Source of the DNA: Leucobacter aridicollis
GTDB lineage: Bacteria > Actinomycetota > Actinomycetes > Actinomycetales > Microbacteriaceae
Reading direction: 5' to 3'
Length of the DNA stretch: 64,000 nucleotides
NCBI RefSeq assembly: GCF_024399335.1
Contig: NZ_CP075339.1
Span: 3,540,183 to 3,604,182 of the forward strand
Both the position numbers and the translations under genes were made by a program. Under the pieces are notes generated by a model, which saw nothing but the letters and a program-made list of their open reading frames with translations, was not told the DNA's origin and made no database searches. Positions 34,950 through 44,928 of the stretch are shown here, one piece after another (positions within the stretch are counted from its first letter, which is position 1; each line of letters opens with the position of its first letter).

Positions 34950-35693
34950 TCAGTCTGTCAGGTGTTGCGCGAGTCGGTCGGCCGTTTCAGGGCCAGTGGG
35001 CGAGCTCCCAGCTGCGCTTTCCATGGCGGTGCCTCGCGCTGTCAGACGTGCGGCTGCGGCGCGCTGCAACGTGGCGAGCAGGATCTCGAGGATGAGCGCG
35101 AGCGCGATGACGAGGAGCGCGGCGCCGAGCATCTGCCCGTAGTCGCGGGTCTTCAGGCCGGTGAAGAGGTACCTGCCAAGACCGACGTCAGCCGTGTACG
35201 CGGCGAGCGTCGCCGTCGCGACGACCTGTAGCACCGCCGCACGTACTCCGCCAATAATGACAGGCAGTGCCAGCGGCACCTCGACCTGCCAAATCACCTG
35301 CGCGGGCCGCATCCCGATTGCACGTGCGGCTTGGGATGTCTCACTTGGAACCGCCTGCACGCCAGAGTAGGCTCCCGCAAGCAGCGATGGGATCGCGAGT
35401 ACAACGAGCGCAATGAGCGGCGCCGAGAGTCCGATCCCAAACCACAGCGCGCACACCGTGAGCACGCCGAGCGTCGGCAGCGCCCTGGCGGCCCCCGTGA
35501 CCGCGCCGATCGCGCCGACGCCGCGTCGAGTATGGCCGATGAGCACCCCAGTTGGAAGCGCGATGAGTGCCGCGATCCCGACGGCGAATACGGACACCCA
35601 GAGGTGTTCGCCGATGCGGGCCGGGATGCCGCTGGCGCCCACCCAGTTCGCACCGTCGGCGAGCCAGGCGAACGCGTCCGCGAAGAGCTTCAT
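34950..35693 (-). CDS. OpuB/OpuC-type compatible-solute ABC transporter permease
   Basis: A 247-residue binding-protein-dependent permease with about five membrane segments and the EAA-type loop GMRPAQVIWQVEVPLALPVI. The ATG at 35693 overlaps the stop of the other permease (ATGA), so the ORF part upstream of it is discarded. It pairs with the next gene to form the channel. Confidence 0.88.
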   Translation of the reverse strand: MKLFADAFAWLADGANWVGASGIPARIGEHLWVSVFAVGIAALIALPTGVLIGHTRRGVGAIGAVTGAARALPTLGVLTVCALWFGIGLSAPLIALVVLAIPSLLAGAYSGVQAVPSETSQAARAIGMRPAQVIWQVEVPLALPVIIGGVRAAVLQVVATATLAAYTADVGLGRYLFTGLKTRDYGQMLGAALLVIALALILEILLATLQRAAAARLTARGTAMESAAGSSPTGPETADRLAQHLTD

Positions 35694-36328
35694 GCCGCCA
35701 CCTTCCGCCAAGGCGTGAGCACGCGGCCGAGCAGCAGCAGCAGCCCGTCAAGGACGAGCGCGAGCACGATCGTCGCGACAATGCCCGTCAGCACCTCGCC
35801 GAATATCCCGCGCTGGAACCCGTCGGTGAGGAGCGTCCCCAGGCTCGAGACGCCGATCAACGCCCCAACAGTGACGAGGCTGATCGTCGACACCGCGACA
35901 ACCCGCACCCCTGCGAGGATGACCGGAAGCGCGAGCGGCAGGTCGACACGCCAGAAAACCGAGATGCGCGAGAACCCGATCGCGAGCGAGGCGTCACGCA
36001 CTGTCGTGTCGACCGATGCAAAGCCGTCAGCTGCGCTCCGGACAAGCAGTGCGACGCCATAGAGGGTGAGGGCGATGATCATGTTCGCGTCAGATCGCAG
36101 GGGAACCCCGACAAGCGCTGGGATGATGATCAGCAGTGGCAAGGCCGGAATCGCGTACAGCAGCGTCGCGACGCTCGAGAGCGCCCCACCGAACTTGCCG
36201 TACCTAAACGCGAGCCGCCCGATCGGGATCGCGATGAGGGTCGCGAGCAGGATCGCTGGGAGGCTCAGCTGCAGGTGGGCCCAGGCGAGGTCAATCACCT
36301 GCGGCCAGTTCTGCATGAGCCACTTCAC
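35690..36328 (-). CDS. OpuB/OpuC-type compatible-solute ABC transporter permease
   Basis: A 212-residue permease with about five to six membrane segments and the EAA loop AIGFSRISVFWRVDLPLALPV. GTG start overlaps the ATPase stop (GTGA at 36325-36328). Typical length for OpuCB/OpuCD proteins. Confidence 0.88.
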   Translation of the reverse strand: MKWLMQNWPQVIDLAWAHLQLSLPAILLATLIAIPIGRLAFRYGKFGGALSSVATLLYAIPALPLLIIIPALVGVPLRSDANMIIALTLYGVALLVRSAADGFASVDTTVRDASLAIGFSRISVFWRVDLPLALPVILAGVRVVAVSTISLVTVGALIGVSSLGTLLTDGFQRGIFGEVLTGIVATIVLALVLDGLLLLLGRVLTPWRKVAA

Positions 36329-37152
36329 TGCTCGATCACTCCGAGTGGTCTCCCGGCCGTGTCAAACACGATCCGTTTGCCATCGATCTCTCTCGTGGTG
36401 AGTTTGCGTGCCTCGGGTTGCCCGTCTGGGGTCTCCGTTCCGATGAAGTTGCGTACGAAATCGTCCGCGGGGCTCGCGAGAATATCTGCCGGTGTACCGC
36501 ACTGGGCGACCTCGCCACCAGCGCGCAGCACAACGACCTCATCTCCGAGCCTGAAGGCTTCATCGATGTCGTGGGTCACGAACAGAATCGTTTTGCCGAG
36601 CTCGCGCTGCAGTCTGCCGAGCTCAGCCTGTAGCTCGCGCCGCACGATCGGGTCGACCGCCCCAAACGGCTCGTCCATCAGCAAGATGTTTGGATCAGGC
36701 ACGAGGGCGCGAGCGACTCCGACGCGTTGCTGCTGCCCGCCCGAGAGCTGCGCCGGAAAACGTCGCCCGAGGTCGGCGCTCAAGCCCACACGTTCGAGCA
36801 TCTCGTTCGCGAGAGCGCGTGCTTTTGCCTTCGGGGTGCCGTTCAAGACAGCGACTGTCGCCACATTGTCGAGCACCGAGCGGTGCGGAAGCAGCCCGCC
36901 CTGCTGCAACACGTAGCCGATCGAGCGCCGCAGTCTGACAGGGTCTGTCGCCGAGACGTCTTGGTCATCGATCCACACAGTTCCGCTCGTCGGGTCGACC
37001 ATGCGGTTCACCATGCGCAGCAGCGTGGTTTTGCCGCTTCCTGAGGAGCCGACAAACACCGTCGTCTGGTGCGACGGAATTGTCAGCGAGAACTCCCCGA
37101 CCGCCCGCGTGCCGTCGGGATACGTCTTGGTGACAGCATCGAATCGAATCAT
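36325..37152 (-). CDS. OpuB/OpuC-type compatible-solute ABC transporter ATP-binding protein
   Basis: A 275-residue ABC ATPase: Walker A GSSGSGKTT near residue 36, signature LSGGQQQRVG, Walker B ILLMDEPFGAVDP, H-loop FVTHDIDEA. It lacks the tandem CBS domains that sense ionic strength in OpuA-type proteins, ending with only a short tail after the nucleotide-binding domain. Osmotic control, if any, is therefore probably transcriptional. Confidence 0.9.
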   Translation of the reverse strand: MIRFDAVTKTYPDGTRAVGEFSLTIPSHQTTVFVGSSGSGKTTLLRMVNRMVDPTSGTVWIDDQDVSATDPVRLRRSIGYVLQQGGLLPHRSVLDNVATVAVLNGTPKAKARALANEMLERVGLSADLGRRFPAQLSGGQQQRVGVARALVPDPNILLMDEPFGAVDPIVRRELQAELGRLQRELGKTILFVTHDIDEAFRLGDEVVVLRAGGEVAQCGTPADILASPADDFVRNFIGTETPDGQPEARKLTTREIDGKRIVFDTAGRPLGVIEQ

Positions 37153-37258
37153 CCGCTACCACCCCCCAAGGTTCGTCGGGTGCTGATGCACCCCGGTTGG
37201 AACTGTGCCCAAACCTAGCACCCGCCCCCGACAAACCGAGCTGAAAATCAGGTAAAAG

Positions 37259-38020
37259 CTACTTCGGTCCCATGCGAAGGGCGCCGTCCATGCGGATGGT
37301 CTCGCCGTTCAGGTAGTCGTGTTCGGCAATCATCACGACAAGCTGCGCGAACTCGTCAGGCCGGGCGAGCCGCGCCGGGAACGGGACCGAAGCCGACAGT
37401 GAGGCGTTGACTTCCGGGCCAAGCGCTTCGAGCAGAGGCGTCGCCACGATGCCCGGAGCGATCGTGTTCACGCGAATGCCGTTGCGGGCAAGGTCGCGCG
37501 CGGCAGTGATGCCCATGCCGACAACTGCGCCCTTCGAAGCGGCGTACGCAATCTGCCCGATCTGTCCCTCGTACGCCGCGACCGATGCCGTGTTCACGAT
37601 GAGGCCACGCTGGCCCGACTCGTCAACCGCGTCCTGCTCAGCCATGATCTCGGCCGCGAGGCGCAGCACGTTGAAGGTGCCAGTGACATTGATATCAAGC
37701 GTGCGCTTGAACGTCTCGAGATCGTGCACACCCTTCGACGAAAGGATACGCTTCGCCGGCGCAATGCCCGCGCAGTTCACGACGAGGCGGATCGGAGGCT
37801 CGCCAGCGTGCAGCTTCAGCGCTGCAGCGACATCCTCCTCGCTCGTCACGTCGGCAGCGACGTAGCGAACTCCAGGCGCGGGCTCCCCCGCCTTTTCAAT
37901 CGAAGCCGCGAGATCGAGGCCGACGACGGTTGCTCCTCGACTTGCGAGGAGCGCGGCAGTCGCCGCCCCCAACCCCGATGCCGCACCGGTAATGACTGCG
38001 GTAGTTTCTTCAAGCTGCAT
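37259..38020 (-). CDS. Short-chain dehydrogenase/reductase, 3-hydroxyacyl-CoA dehydrogenase type
   Basis: A 253-residue classical SDR. The cofactor motif TGAASGLGAA is near residue 12, the NAG-type motif is NCAGIAP, the catalytic Ser is in NTASVAAYEGQIGQ and the YxxxK pair in YAASKGA. The overall sequence resembles HSD17B10-like 3-hydroxyacyl-CoA (or 3-hydroxy-2-methylbutyryl-CoA) dehydrogenases. AGGA lies about seven bases before the ATG at 38020. Its position next to the branched-chain oxoacid dehydrogenase genes fits a role in branched-chain amino-acid breakdown. Confidence 0.85.
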   Translation of the reverse strand: MQLEETTAVITGAASGLGAATAALLASRGATVVGLDLAASIEKAGEPAPGVRYVAADVTSEEDVAAALKLHAGEPPIRLVVNCAGIAPAKRILSSKGVHDLETFKRTLDINVTGTFNVLRLAAEIMAEQDAVDESGQRGLIVNTASVAAYEGQIGQIAYAASKGAVVGMGITAARDLARNGIRVNTIAPGIVATPLLEALGPEVNASLSASVPFPARLARPDEFAQLVVMIAEHDYLNGETIRMDGALRMGPK

Positions 38021-38163
38021 AGTGCTTCCTCGTCTCTCGGCCGCCATGGCCGTCACGATCGGCGCGCTCCACAATTCACTTCGGAGCGGCACAGGTGTTC
38101 ACGCTGTACAGCCGATCCTAGGCGCATCGGGTGCGCCACCGTGCACAGTCTCGCGGCTGAGCA

Positions 38164-39507
38164 CTAGTCAAGCAGCAGCGCAGGCTCCTCGAGCACCGAG
38201 GCGACGTCGGCGACAAAACGAGAAATCACGTCGCCGTCAACAACGCGGTGGTCGAACGATCCACCGACTGTCGTCACCATCCGTGGCCGCACCTGGCCGT
38301 CGACAACCCAAGGCTTTTCCTTGATGGTGCCCATCGCCATGATTGCGACCTCGCCAGGGTTCAAGATTGGCGTGCCGAAATCCATCCCAAATACGCCGAT
38401 GTTCGTCAGGGTGATAGTGCCCTGTTGCATCTCCTCGGGCTTCGTGCGGCCCTCGCGCGCAGTGATTGTGAGCTGCTCGATGGCCTGGGCGAGCTCCCGC
38501 AAGCTGAGCTCCTGGGCCTCCTTGATGTTCGGCACGATGAGCCCGCGCGGGGTCGCAGCGGCGATACCGAGGTTCACGAAGTGGTGGCGGATGATTTCGG
38601 TCTCGGTGAAAGTCGAGTTGATTTCGGGGTTTCGGCGAATCGCCCACAGCATCGCCTTCGCGAAGATGAGAAGCGGCGACACCTTAATTCCGGCGAAGTC
38701 TGTCGAGGTCTTCAGACGCCGCACAAACTCCATCGTGCGCGTCGCGTCGACGTCGGTGAAGACGCCAACGTGGGGCGCCTCGAACGCGCTCGTCACCATT
38801 GCCTTCGCGATCTGCTTGCGCATGCCCTTGAGCGGGATCCGCTCCTCGCGAACTGCAGGCACCTCAGGCGTTGAAAGGTTGCGGAACAGGCTCGCCTGCG
38901 ACCCATGGCGCACCACGTCGTCGCGGAGGATCTCGCCACCAATTCCCGTGCCTGAGACCTCAGTGAGGTCGACGCCGAGATCCTTCGCGAGCTTCCGGAT
39001 CGGGGGCTTCGCGATCACCGGCGACGCAGCGGCGACTGGAATCGGAGGCGTCGACAGCAGCGGCTCGCCCCCACTCCGGCGTCGCGAACGGACCTTGCCG
39101 GCGGTGCCATACCCCACCAGCACCGCACCGCCCTCATCGTCGGCGGCTGCGCCAGGTTCGGCGGGCTTCGCCGACGCGCCTGACGGGGCCGGAGCAGCCG
39201 GCGTCGCGGGAGCAGCCTCGGCGGGCTTCGCCGGCGCGTCCGCACCGGGATCCTGATCCGCTGCGCCCTCGGCCCGCACGCGCATGATCGGCTGACCGAC
39301 CGGGACAGTCTCCCCCACCTCGGCGAGGAGCTCCGTGACGACGCCCGTGAACGGCGACGGCAACTCGACGAGCGACTTGGCGGTCTCGATCTCACAGATC
39401 ACCTGATTGAGCACGACCGTGTCGCCAGGCGCGACCTGCCAGATGACAATCTCTGCCTCGGTGAGGCCTTCACCGACATCGGGAAGGGGGAACGTCATGT
39501 CGCTCAT
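38164..39507 (-). CDS. 2-oxoacid dehydrogenase E2 (dihydrolipoamide acyltransferase)
   Basis: A 447-residue E2 with one lipoyl domain (residues 1-80; lipoylated Lys in [14 protein letters not shown]), a Pro/Ala-rich linker, an E3-binding domain ([21 protein letters not shown]) and a catalytic domain with the active-site [10 protein letters not shown] near the C-terminus. It is transcribed after E1 beta with an 81-base gap. Together with E1 alpha and beta it is most likely a branched-chain 2-oxoacid dehydrogenase core; E3 is not in the window. Confidence 0.92.
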   Translation of the reverse strand: MSDMTFPLPDVGEGLTEAEIVIWQVAPGDTVVLNQVICEIETAKSLVELPSPFTGVVTELLAEVGETVPVGQPIMRVRAEGAADQDPGADAPAKPAEAAPATPAAPAPSGASAKPAEPGAAADDEGGAVLVGYGTAGKVRSRRRSGGEPLLSTPPIPVAAASPVIAKPPIRKLAKDLGVDLTEVSGTGIGGEILRDDVVRHGSQASLFRNLSTPEVPAVREERIPLKGMRKQIAKAMVTSAFEAPHVGVFTDVDATRTMEFVRRLKTSTDFAGIKVSPLLIFAKAMLWAIRRNPEINSTFTETEIIRHHFVNLGIAAATPRGLIVPNIKEAQELSLRELAQAIEQLTITAREGRTKPEEMQQGTITLTNIGVFGMDFGTPILNPGEVAIMAMGTIKEKPWVVDGQVRPRMVTTVGGSFDHRVVDGDVISRFVADVASVLEEPALLLD

Positions 39508-39588
39508 CGAAGGCTCCTTTGGGTTGCTTCGTGGTCAGTAATTGTGTTCGTCCCGACGTGCGGGCAGGGGTGCGGCCGCGGCGGACCG

Positions 39589-40617
39589 TCAGTAGTGCAT
39601 CGTGCGGTCGACTGCTTCGAGGATACGGTCTGCGTCGGGCAGGAACATTCCCTCGAGCCTGGCAGGCGGGAACGGCACGTCGTAGCCCGAGACGCGTAGC
39701 ACGGGCGCCTGGAGCGAGTAGAACGCGTGCTCGGCCACGTGCGCGGCGAGTTCGCTGCCCAAGCTGACGTTGCCCGAAGCCTCCTGCGCAACGACGAGGC
39801 GCCCCGTCTTCCGCACTGACTCGAGTAGCGGCGCGTAGTCGACTGGCGAGATGCTGCGGAGGTCGACGACCTCGATGCTCGTGCCCTCGGCACGCGCGAC
39901 CTCGGCGGCCTCAAGCGCGGCGGTGACCATTGCGCCGAACGCGACGATCGTGCAGTCGGTTCCCTCACGGGCGACCCGGCTGTCGTGCAACTGCGCGGTC
40001 GGAGCGGTCGGATCGACCTCACCCTTCATCCAGTACTTTGCCTTCGGCTCGAAGAACAGCACTGGATCCTGCGACTGGATCGCCTGCTGGATCATCCAGT
40101 AGGCGTCGTTTGGCGTTGAGGGAGCGACGACTCGCAGGCCCGGGGTGTGCGCGAAGTACGCTTCGGGGCTCTCCTGGTGGTGCTCGACGGCGCCGATGTG
40201 CCCGCCGTACGGGACGCGAATGACGATCGGCATCGGCACCTTGCCGTCGTGCCGGTTCGTGATCTTCGCGAGCTGCGTCACGATCTGATTGAACGCGGGG
40301 AAGATGAAGCCTTCGAACTGGATCTCGATGACCGGACGGTAGCCGCGCATCGCAAGCCCGATGGCGTTGCCGACGATGCCTGCCTCCGCGAGCGGGGTGT
40401 CGAGCACGCGCGCCGATCCAAAATCGGCCTGAAGCTTGTCGGTGACACGGAAGACGCCGCCCAGGGGGCCGATGTCCTCGCCCATGAGCAAGACCTTCTC
40501 GTCGGCGGCCATCGCGGCCCGCAAGCCCTCGTTGATGGCTCGCGCGATCGGCAGCTCCGTGCGCTCGGTGAGCGTCTGGACGCTGGGCGCCGTGGATGTT
40601 GCTACTGCACCGGTCAT
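39589..40617 (-). CDS. 2-oxoacid dehydrogenase E1 component, beta subunit
   Basis: A 342-residue E1 beta subunit. Landmarks are LPIARAINEGLRAAMAADEKV, MGEDIGPLGGVFRVTDKL and the C-terminal VVAQEASGNVSLGSELAAHV. Forms an alpha2beta2 heterotetramer with the product of the upstream gene and binds TPP at the interface. ATG overlaps the E1 alpha stop (ATGA at 40614-40617). Confidence 0.93.
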   Translation of the reverse strand: MTGAVATSTAPSVQTLTERTELPIARAINEGLRAAMAADEKVLLMGEDIGPLGGVFRVTDKLQADFGSARVLDTPLAEAGIVGNAIGLAMRGYRPVIEIQFEGFIFPAFNQIVTQLAKITNRHDGKVPMPIVIRVPYGGHIGAVEHHQESPEAYFAHTPGLRVVAPSTPNDAYWMIQQAIQSQDPVLFFEPKAKYWMKGEVDPTAPTAQLHDSRVAREGTDCTIVAFGAMVTAALEAAEVARAEGTSIEVVDLRSISPVDYAPLLESVRKTGRLVVAQEASGNVSLGSELAAHVAEHAFYSLQAPVLRVSGYDVPFPPARLEGMFLPDADRILEAVDRTMHY

Positions 40618-41801
40618 GCTGAAATCTCCTCGCCGGCCTCGAATGAAGATTCGTAGCGTTCGAGCCAGGCACGCTGCTCTTCGATGCGCGGGTGCGCCTC
40701 GGTGTACACGTTCGCGAACATCGAGTCGGCGTCAGGCGGCGGCAACTGCAGGATCGCGTCGCGCACGCGCTTCGCCTCTCGATCGGCGACCTCGGCCACC
40801 TCGGCAAAGAATGCGTCGTCGACTCCCTGCTCACGCAGGTAAGCCTCCATGCGCGCGACCGGGTCGCGATCTCGCCACTCCTCGAGTTCCGACTTCTCAC
40901 GGTAGCGCGTCGGGTCGTCACTCGTCGTGTGTGCCCCGATCCGGTAGGTCAGTGCCTCGATGTAGCCCGGGCCTGCCCCCTCGCGCGCGAGGCGCATGAA
41001 CCTGCGGCCGACGGCGTACGCGGCGAGCGGGTCGTTGCCGTCGATCTGCACAGCGCGGATGCCGAAACCGAGTGCGCGGCGGTACAGCGGGGTACGGCTC
41101 TGCCGCTCGAACGGCACCGAGATCGCCCAGCCGTTGTTTTGGACAACGAAGACCGCCGGGGTCTGGTAGCTCGCCGCGAAGATCATAGCTTCGTTCGCGT
41201 CGCCCTGGCTCGATGTGCCATCGCCGTAGAACGCCATTGTCGCTTCGCCTGTCGCGATGCCCCGCTCGCCAGCGTCCATCGCCGCAGTGCCGACCCGGAG
41301 CTTCGCGTCGAGCAGCTGCCCAAGTGCGTATCCGCTCGCGTGCTGCGCCTGCGCGGCAAGCACGAGAGTGTACAGGTGGAAGTTGCCGTTCGCGGGATCC
41401 GTGACATCCCACCCGCCGTGCGTGAAGCCACGGAACAGTTTCAGCAGTTCAACAAAGCTCACGCCGCGCACCTTCGCGACGGTGTGCTCGCGGTATGCGG
41501 GGAAGATGTGATCCTGCGGCTCGGTGGCGTGCGCGAGGCCGACCTGGCAGCCCTCTTGCCCGATGCTTGGAACCCACAGGGCGAGCTGCCCTTGGCGCTG
41601 CAGGTGGGTCGCCTCCGTGTCGAACGCACGGGTTTCGACCATGTCGCGGTACCACTGCTTGAAATCTTCGATACCAACGCCGTCAAGCTCCGCTGCGTAG
41701 TCTGCTGCGGAGCTTGACGGGGAGTACCGACCTTCGGCGTCTAGGAAGCGAATCGGCTCTGGATCCACCATGTTAACGGCGAGCTTTGGGGTCTGGCTCA
41801 T
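40614..41801 (-). CDS. 2-oxoacid dehydrogenase E1 component, alpha subunit
   Basis: A 395-residue E1 alpha subunit. The TPP motif runs from GDGTSSQGDANEAMIFA to VVQNNGWAIS; the phosphorylation-loop region reads YRIGAHTTSDDPTRYR, typical of branched-chain enzymes. I take the ATG at 41801; a TTG nine bases upstream is an alternative. It decarboxylates branched-chain 2-oxoacids from valine, leucine and isoleucine. Confidence 0.92.
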   Translation of the reverse strand: MSQTPKLAVNMVDPEPIRFLDAEGRYSPSSSAADYAAELDGVGIEDFKQWYRDMVETRAFDTEATHLQRQGQLALWVPSIGQEGCQVGLAHATEPQDHIFPAYREHTVAKVRGVSFVELLKLFRGFTHGGWDVTDPANGNFHLYTLVLAAQAQHASGYALGQLLDAKLRVGTAAMDAGERGIATGEATMAFYGDGTSSQGDANEAMIFAASYQTPAVFVVQNNGWAISVPFERQSRTPLYRRALGFGIRAVQIDGNDPLAAYAVGRRFMRLAREGAGPGYIEALTYRIGAHTTSDDPTRYREKSELEEWRDRDPVARMEAYLREQGVDDAFFAEVAEVADREAKRVRDAILQLPPPDADSMFANVYTEAHPRIEEQRAWLERYESSFEAGEEISA

Positions 41802-41896
41802 AGTGCTCAAGTGTAGTGAGAGGGGTCATTCCGACTGGGATATATCAACGTCGGCGCTAGTGGCCGACGCACAGCGATTGCTGCAAGAATTGGTGC

Positions 41897-42304
41897 ATGC
41901 GGTCAATCATGCGAGTACTTGTCAGCACGTTCGCGCTGTGGCTCACGACGCTCATCGTCGGCGGGTCGGGCCCGCGCGGGTTCTGGATCGAGCCGATCAA
42001 TGACGACCCGTACTCCCCCATCATCACGATGCTCCTCGTCGCGCTCGTGTTCGGCCTCGTGAACGGCACGCTCGGCAAGGTCGTGCGCATCGTGTCGATT
42101 CCGCTCTACATCATCACGCTCGGCCTGTTCGGCCTCATCGTGAACGGAATTCTCATCTCGGTCATCGCATGGCTCTCCGGTCTCGCCGGTTTCGGGCTGC
42201 ACGTCGATGGCTTCTGGTGGGGTGTACTCGGCGCGATCGTGATGTCGGTGCTCGCGAGCATCATGAACGGTCTGCTCGGCACGAATCGCAAGCGCAAGCG
42301 CTAA
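41897..42304 (+). CDS. Phage holin family 4-like (DUF350/TMEM-type) small membrane protein
   Basis: A 135-residue protein with three to four membrane segments (about 5-20, 45-65, 70-95, 105-125) and a short basic C-terminus. The pattern LVNGTLGKVVRIVSIPLYIITLGLFGL, given partly as VSIPLYIITLGLF, is diagnostic of the phage holin family 4 found in many bacterial chromosomes. It is not linked to any prophage. Role unknown. Confidence 0.8.
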   Translation: MRSIMRVLVSTFALWLTTLIVGGSGPRGFWIEPINDDPYSPIITMLLVALVFGLVNGTLGKVVRIVSIPLYIITLGLFGLIVNGILISVIAWLSGLAGFGLHVDGFWWGVLGAIVMSVLASIMNGLLGTNRKRKR

Positions 42305-42420
42305 CGACCGCCCCGCTGATGACACGGGGTCATCGGCGACACCTCGAGGCCCGCGATTGAACGTCGCGCGGCGCTGTTCGGCGCGCCCTCCGACACGGAG
42401 TCACACGAAACCGCGCGAAG

Positions 42421-42552
42421 TTTTCCACACCGTATCCACAACCACTCCACAACCTATCCACCGACTTATCAACAGGGTGTTGAACAGCTCGAACCCTTAT
42501 TACACAACGATAATTACACCGTTGTCATTCGATCTGTGCATAGTTATCCACA
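42421..42552 (+). promoter_or_regulatory. Cluster of five DnaA-box-like sequences upstream of purB
   Basis: In the 333-bp gap 42305-42637, all in the same orientation: TTTTCCACA (42421-42429), GTATCCACA (42432-42440), CTATCCACC (42454-42462), TTATCAACA (42466-42474) and a perfect TTATCCACA (42544-42552). A locally AT-rich stretch (about 42490-42530) lies between the last two. Possible functions are DnaA titration, DnaA control of purB, or a secondary origin-like element; the sequence alone does not decide. Confidence 0.6.
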
Positions 42553-42637
42553 TTCGCGATCCCGTGAAATGTGCACAGTTGCCCTCATGGGAGAATGGTC
42601 GGGTACGTTCACCCGCAACTCACACAACGGAGAACCC

Positions 42638-44017
42638 ATGACCAGCCTGCCCCCGCAGCCCATCAGCCCCCTCGACGGACGCTATCGGAAGGCGGTCGAA
42701 GGGCTTGGCGACACCCTCTCCGAGGCCGGGCTGAACAAGGCTCGCGTACACGTCGAGGTCGAATGGCTCGCCTACCTGACCACGCACTCGCTACTCGGTG
42801 GGACACCGATGGGCGACGCGCAGCTCGCAGCATTGCGCGAGTGGGCGCAGAACTTCGGCCAGGCCGAGATCGACGAGCTAGCCGAGACCGAGAAGACCAC
42901 CCAGCACGACGTGAAGGCCGTGGAGTATCTCGTCCGAGCACGTCTCGAGGCGCAGGGACTCGGTCACCTCGCAGAGCTCACCCACGTGTGCTGCACGAGT
43001 GAAGACATCAACAACCTCTCGTACGCGCTTACCGTCAAGCAGGCTGTCGCAGACGTGTGGCGCCCGAAGTTCGTCGCAGTCATCGACGAACTCGAGCGCC
43101 AGGCTCAGAACTACAAAGACCTCGCGATGATGAGCCGCACGCATGGCCAGCCTGCGACCCCCACCACGCTTGGCAAGGAGCTTGCGGTCTTCGTACACAG
43201 GCTCCGCCGCCAGCTGCGCCAGATCGATCAGATCGAGTACCTCGGGAAATTCTCGGGCGCGACGGGCACGTTCGCAGCGCACCTCGCTGCAGACCCGAGT
43301 GCTGACTGGGAAACGATCTCCCGCGAGTTCGTCGAGGGGCTTGGCCTGACCTGGAACCCACTCACGACCCAGATCGAGTCACACGACTGGCAGGCCGAGC
43401 TCTACTCGCGCATGGCGCACGCCAACCGCATCCTGCACAACCTTGCGACAGACGTGTGGAGCTACATCTCGATCGGCTACTTCCGCCAGACCCCCGTCGC
43501 GGGCGCGACGGGCTCCTCGACGATGCCGCACAAGGTCAATCCGATCCGGTTCGAGAACGCCGAGGCCAACCTGGAGCTCTCCAACGCGCTGCTCGACTCG
43601 CTCGCAGAGACGCTCGTCACGAGCCGCTGGCAGCGCGACCTCACCGATTCGTCGGCGCAGCGCAACATTGGCGTCGCGTTCGGGCATTCGGTGCTCGCAC
43701 TCGACAACATCCTCAAGGGGCTCGGACAGATCGACGCGGCCCCCGAGGTACTTGCGGCGGATCTCGACGCGAACTGGGAGGTACTCGGCGAGGCGATTCA
43801 GACAGTGATCCGCGCGGAGGTGACCGCAGGCCGCTCCACGATCAGCGACCCGTACGCCGCGCTCAAGGATCTCACACGGGGCCGCCGCATCGGCCAGGCC
43901 GAGCTCGTCGTGTTCGTTCAGGGCCTCGAAATCGGAGACGAGGCGAAGCAGCGCCTGCTCGCGCTCACGCCCGCAGGCTACGTCGGCAGCGCGGCACAAC
44001 TTCTCAGCTACCTCTGA
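42638..44017 (+). CDS. purB: Adenylosuccinate lyase
   Basis: A 459-residue enzyme of the aspartase/fumarase superfamily. It starts MTSLPPQPISPLDGRYR and has the lyase signature GSSTMPHKVNPIRFENAE. It cleaves SAICAR and adenylosuccinate to release fumarate in purine synthesis. GGAG lies five bases before the ATG at 42638; the upstream part of the open frame crosses the DnaA-box region and is not coding. Confidence 0.94.
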   Translation: MTSLPPQPISPLDGRYRKAVEGLGDTLSEAGLNKARVHVEVEWLAYLTTHSLLGGTPMGDAQLAALREWAQNFGQAEIDELAETEKTTQHDVKAVEYLVRARLEAQGLGHLAELTHVCCTSEDINNLSYALTVKQAVADVWRPKFVAVIDELERQAQNYKDLAMMSRTHGQPATPTTLGKELAVFVHRLRRQLRQIDQIEYLGKFSGATGTFAAHLAADPSADWETISREFVEGLGLTWNPLTTQIESHDWQAELYSRMAHANRILHNLATDVWSYISIGYFRQTPVAGATGSSTMPHKVNPIRFENAEANLELSNALLDSLAETLVTSRWQRDLTDSSAQRNIGVAFGHSVLALDNILKGLGQIDAAPEVLAADLDANWEVLGEAIQTVIRAEVTAGRSTISDPYAALKDLTRGRRIGQAELVVFVQGLEIGDEAKQRLLALTPAGYVGSAAQLLSYL

Positions 44018-44063
44018 CGCGGTGAGGCTTGCCGGTGTCCCGGCTCTGCGCCAGGGTTGAAGT

Positions 44064-44909
44064 ATGAGTCAGCAGGCACGCTTTGAACGCGAACGCACGA
44101 TGTACCGGTTTACCGCACGCGAAGTTACGGTGCAGGCCATCTCGCGGCCAGTACCGGCGATCGCTCGCGTGACGCTCGCCGGGCCCGACCTGTATGACTT
44201 CGAGTCGACGGGGCCCGGCGACCACGCGAAGATCTTCTTCCCGCACCCCTTCACGGGAGAACTCGTCGCACCCGTCGCGGCTGGCCCCGGCGAGGACGGT
44301 ATCGTCCGGCCCGACGGCCAGACGTTCGGCCGCGACTTCACGCCGCTCAACGTTCGGGATGAAGCCGGAGGGCGCGTCTTCGACCTTGACTTCTTCCTGC
44401 ACGACGACCCCGGACCGGCATCCGCGTGGGCGGAGCGCGCAGCGGTCGGAGACCGCATCGTCGTCGTCGGGCCACGCGGCACCCAGAGCGTTCCGACGGG
44501 CATCGCGTCACTGCTCTGCCTCGTTGATCCGACTGCGCTGCCCGCAACCGTACGCTGGATCAACGCGCTGCCCGAGGACACTGAGGTCGAGGTGATCGCC
44601 GACGTCGACTACGACGCCCTCGACTGGGTAGAAGAGTACCTCCGCGAGGGAACCGGACGCGAAATCCTCGTGCGCGAGCCGCTCGGTGGCCTCGATCAGG
44701 CCCTGCTCGACAGCGAGATCACGGACGAGACCTTCGTGTTCGCCGCCGGTGATGCGAACCGCCTCATCCCGCTCCGGCGCGTGATCCGCGACGAGCTCGG
44801 GCTCCCCCGCGCGCAGTACCAGATCAGCGGCTATTGGCGGCGTGGTGAGGCGAACTTCGACCATCACGGGCCGATCGACCCGAGCGATCCGGAGTCGATC
44901 GAGGACTAG
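44064..44909 (+). CDS. Siderophore-interacting protein (FAD-binding ferric-siderophore reductase family)
   Basis: A 281-residue SIP-family protein. The N-terminal FAD-binding barrel is seen in DHAKIFFPHP and GRDFTPLNVR, the middle in HDDPGPASAWAERAAVGDRI, and the C-terminal NAD(P)-like domain ends in YWRRGEANFDHHG. These enzymes release iron from ferric siderophores in the cytosol. AGGG lies seven bases before the first ATG. No siderophore transport gene is in the window. Confidence 0.9.
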   Translation: MSQQARFERERTMYRFTAREVTVQAISRPVPAIARVTLAGPDLYDFESTGPGDHAKIFFPHPFTGELVAPVAAGPGEDGIVRPDGQTFGRDFTPLNVRDEAGGRVFDLDFFLHDDPGPASAWAERAAVGDRIVVVGPRGTQSVPTGIASLLCLVDPTALPATVRWINALPEDTEVEVIADVDYDALDWVEEYLREGTGREILVREPLGGLDQALLDSEITDETFVFAAGDANRLIPLRRVIRDELGLPRAQYQISGYWRRGEANFDHHGPIDPSDPESIED

Positions 44910-44928
44910 CCGCTCCCGCGCAGACAGA

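Noticed and set aside
35567..36916. 449-codon open frame antisense to the solute importer genes
   Set aside because: Arg/Asp-rich shadow; all three genes on the minus strand have full motifs.
42421..42552. Second chromosomal origin
   Set aside because: The conserved rpmH/rnpA/parAB block and DnaA boxes at the right edge already mark oriC; the purB-upstream cluster is reported only as a possible DnaA-binding locus.
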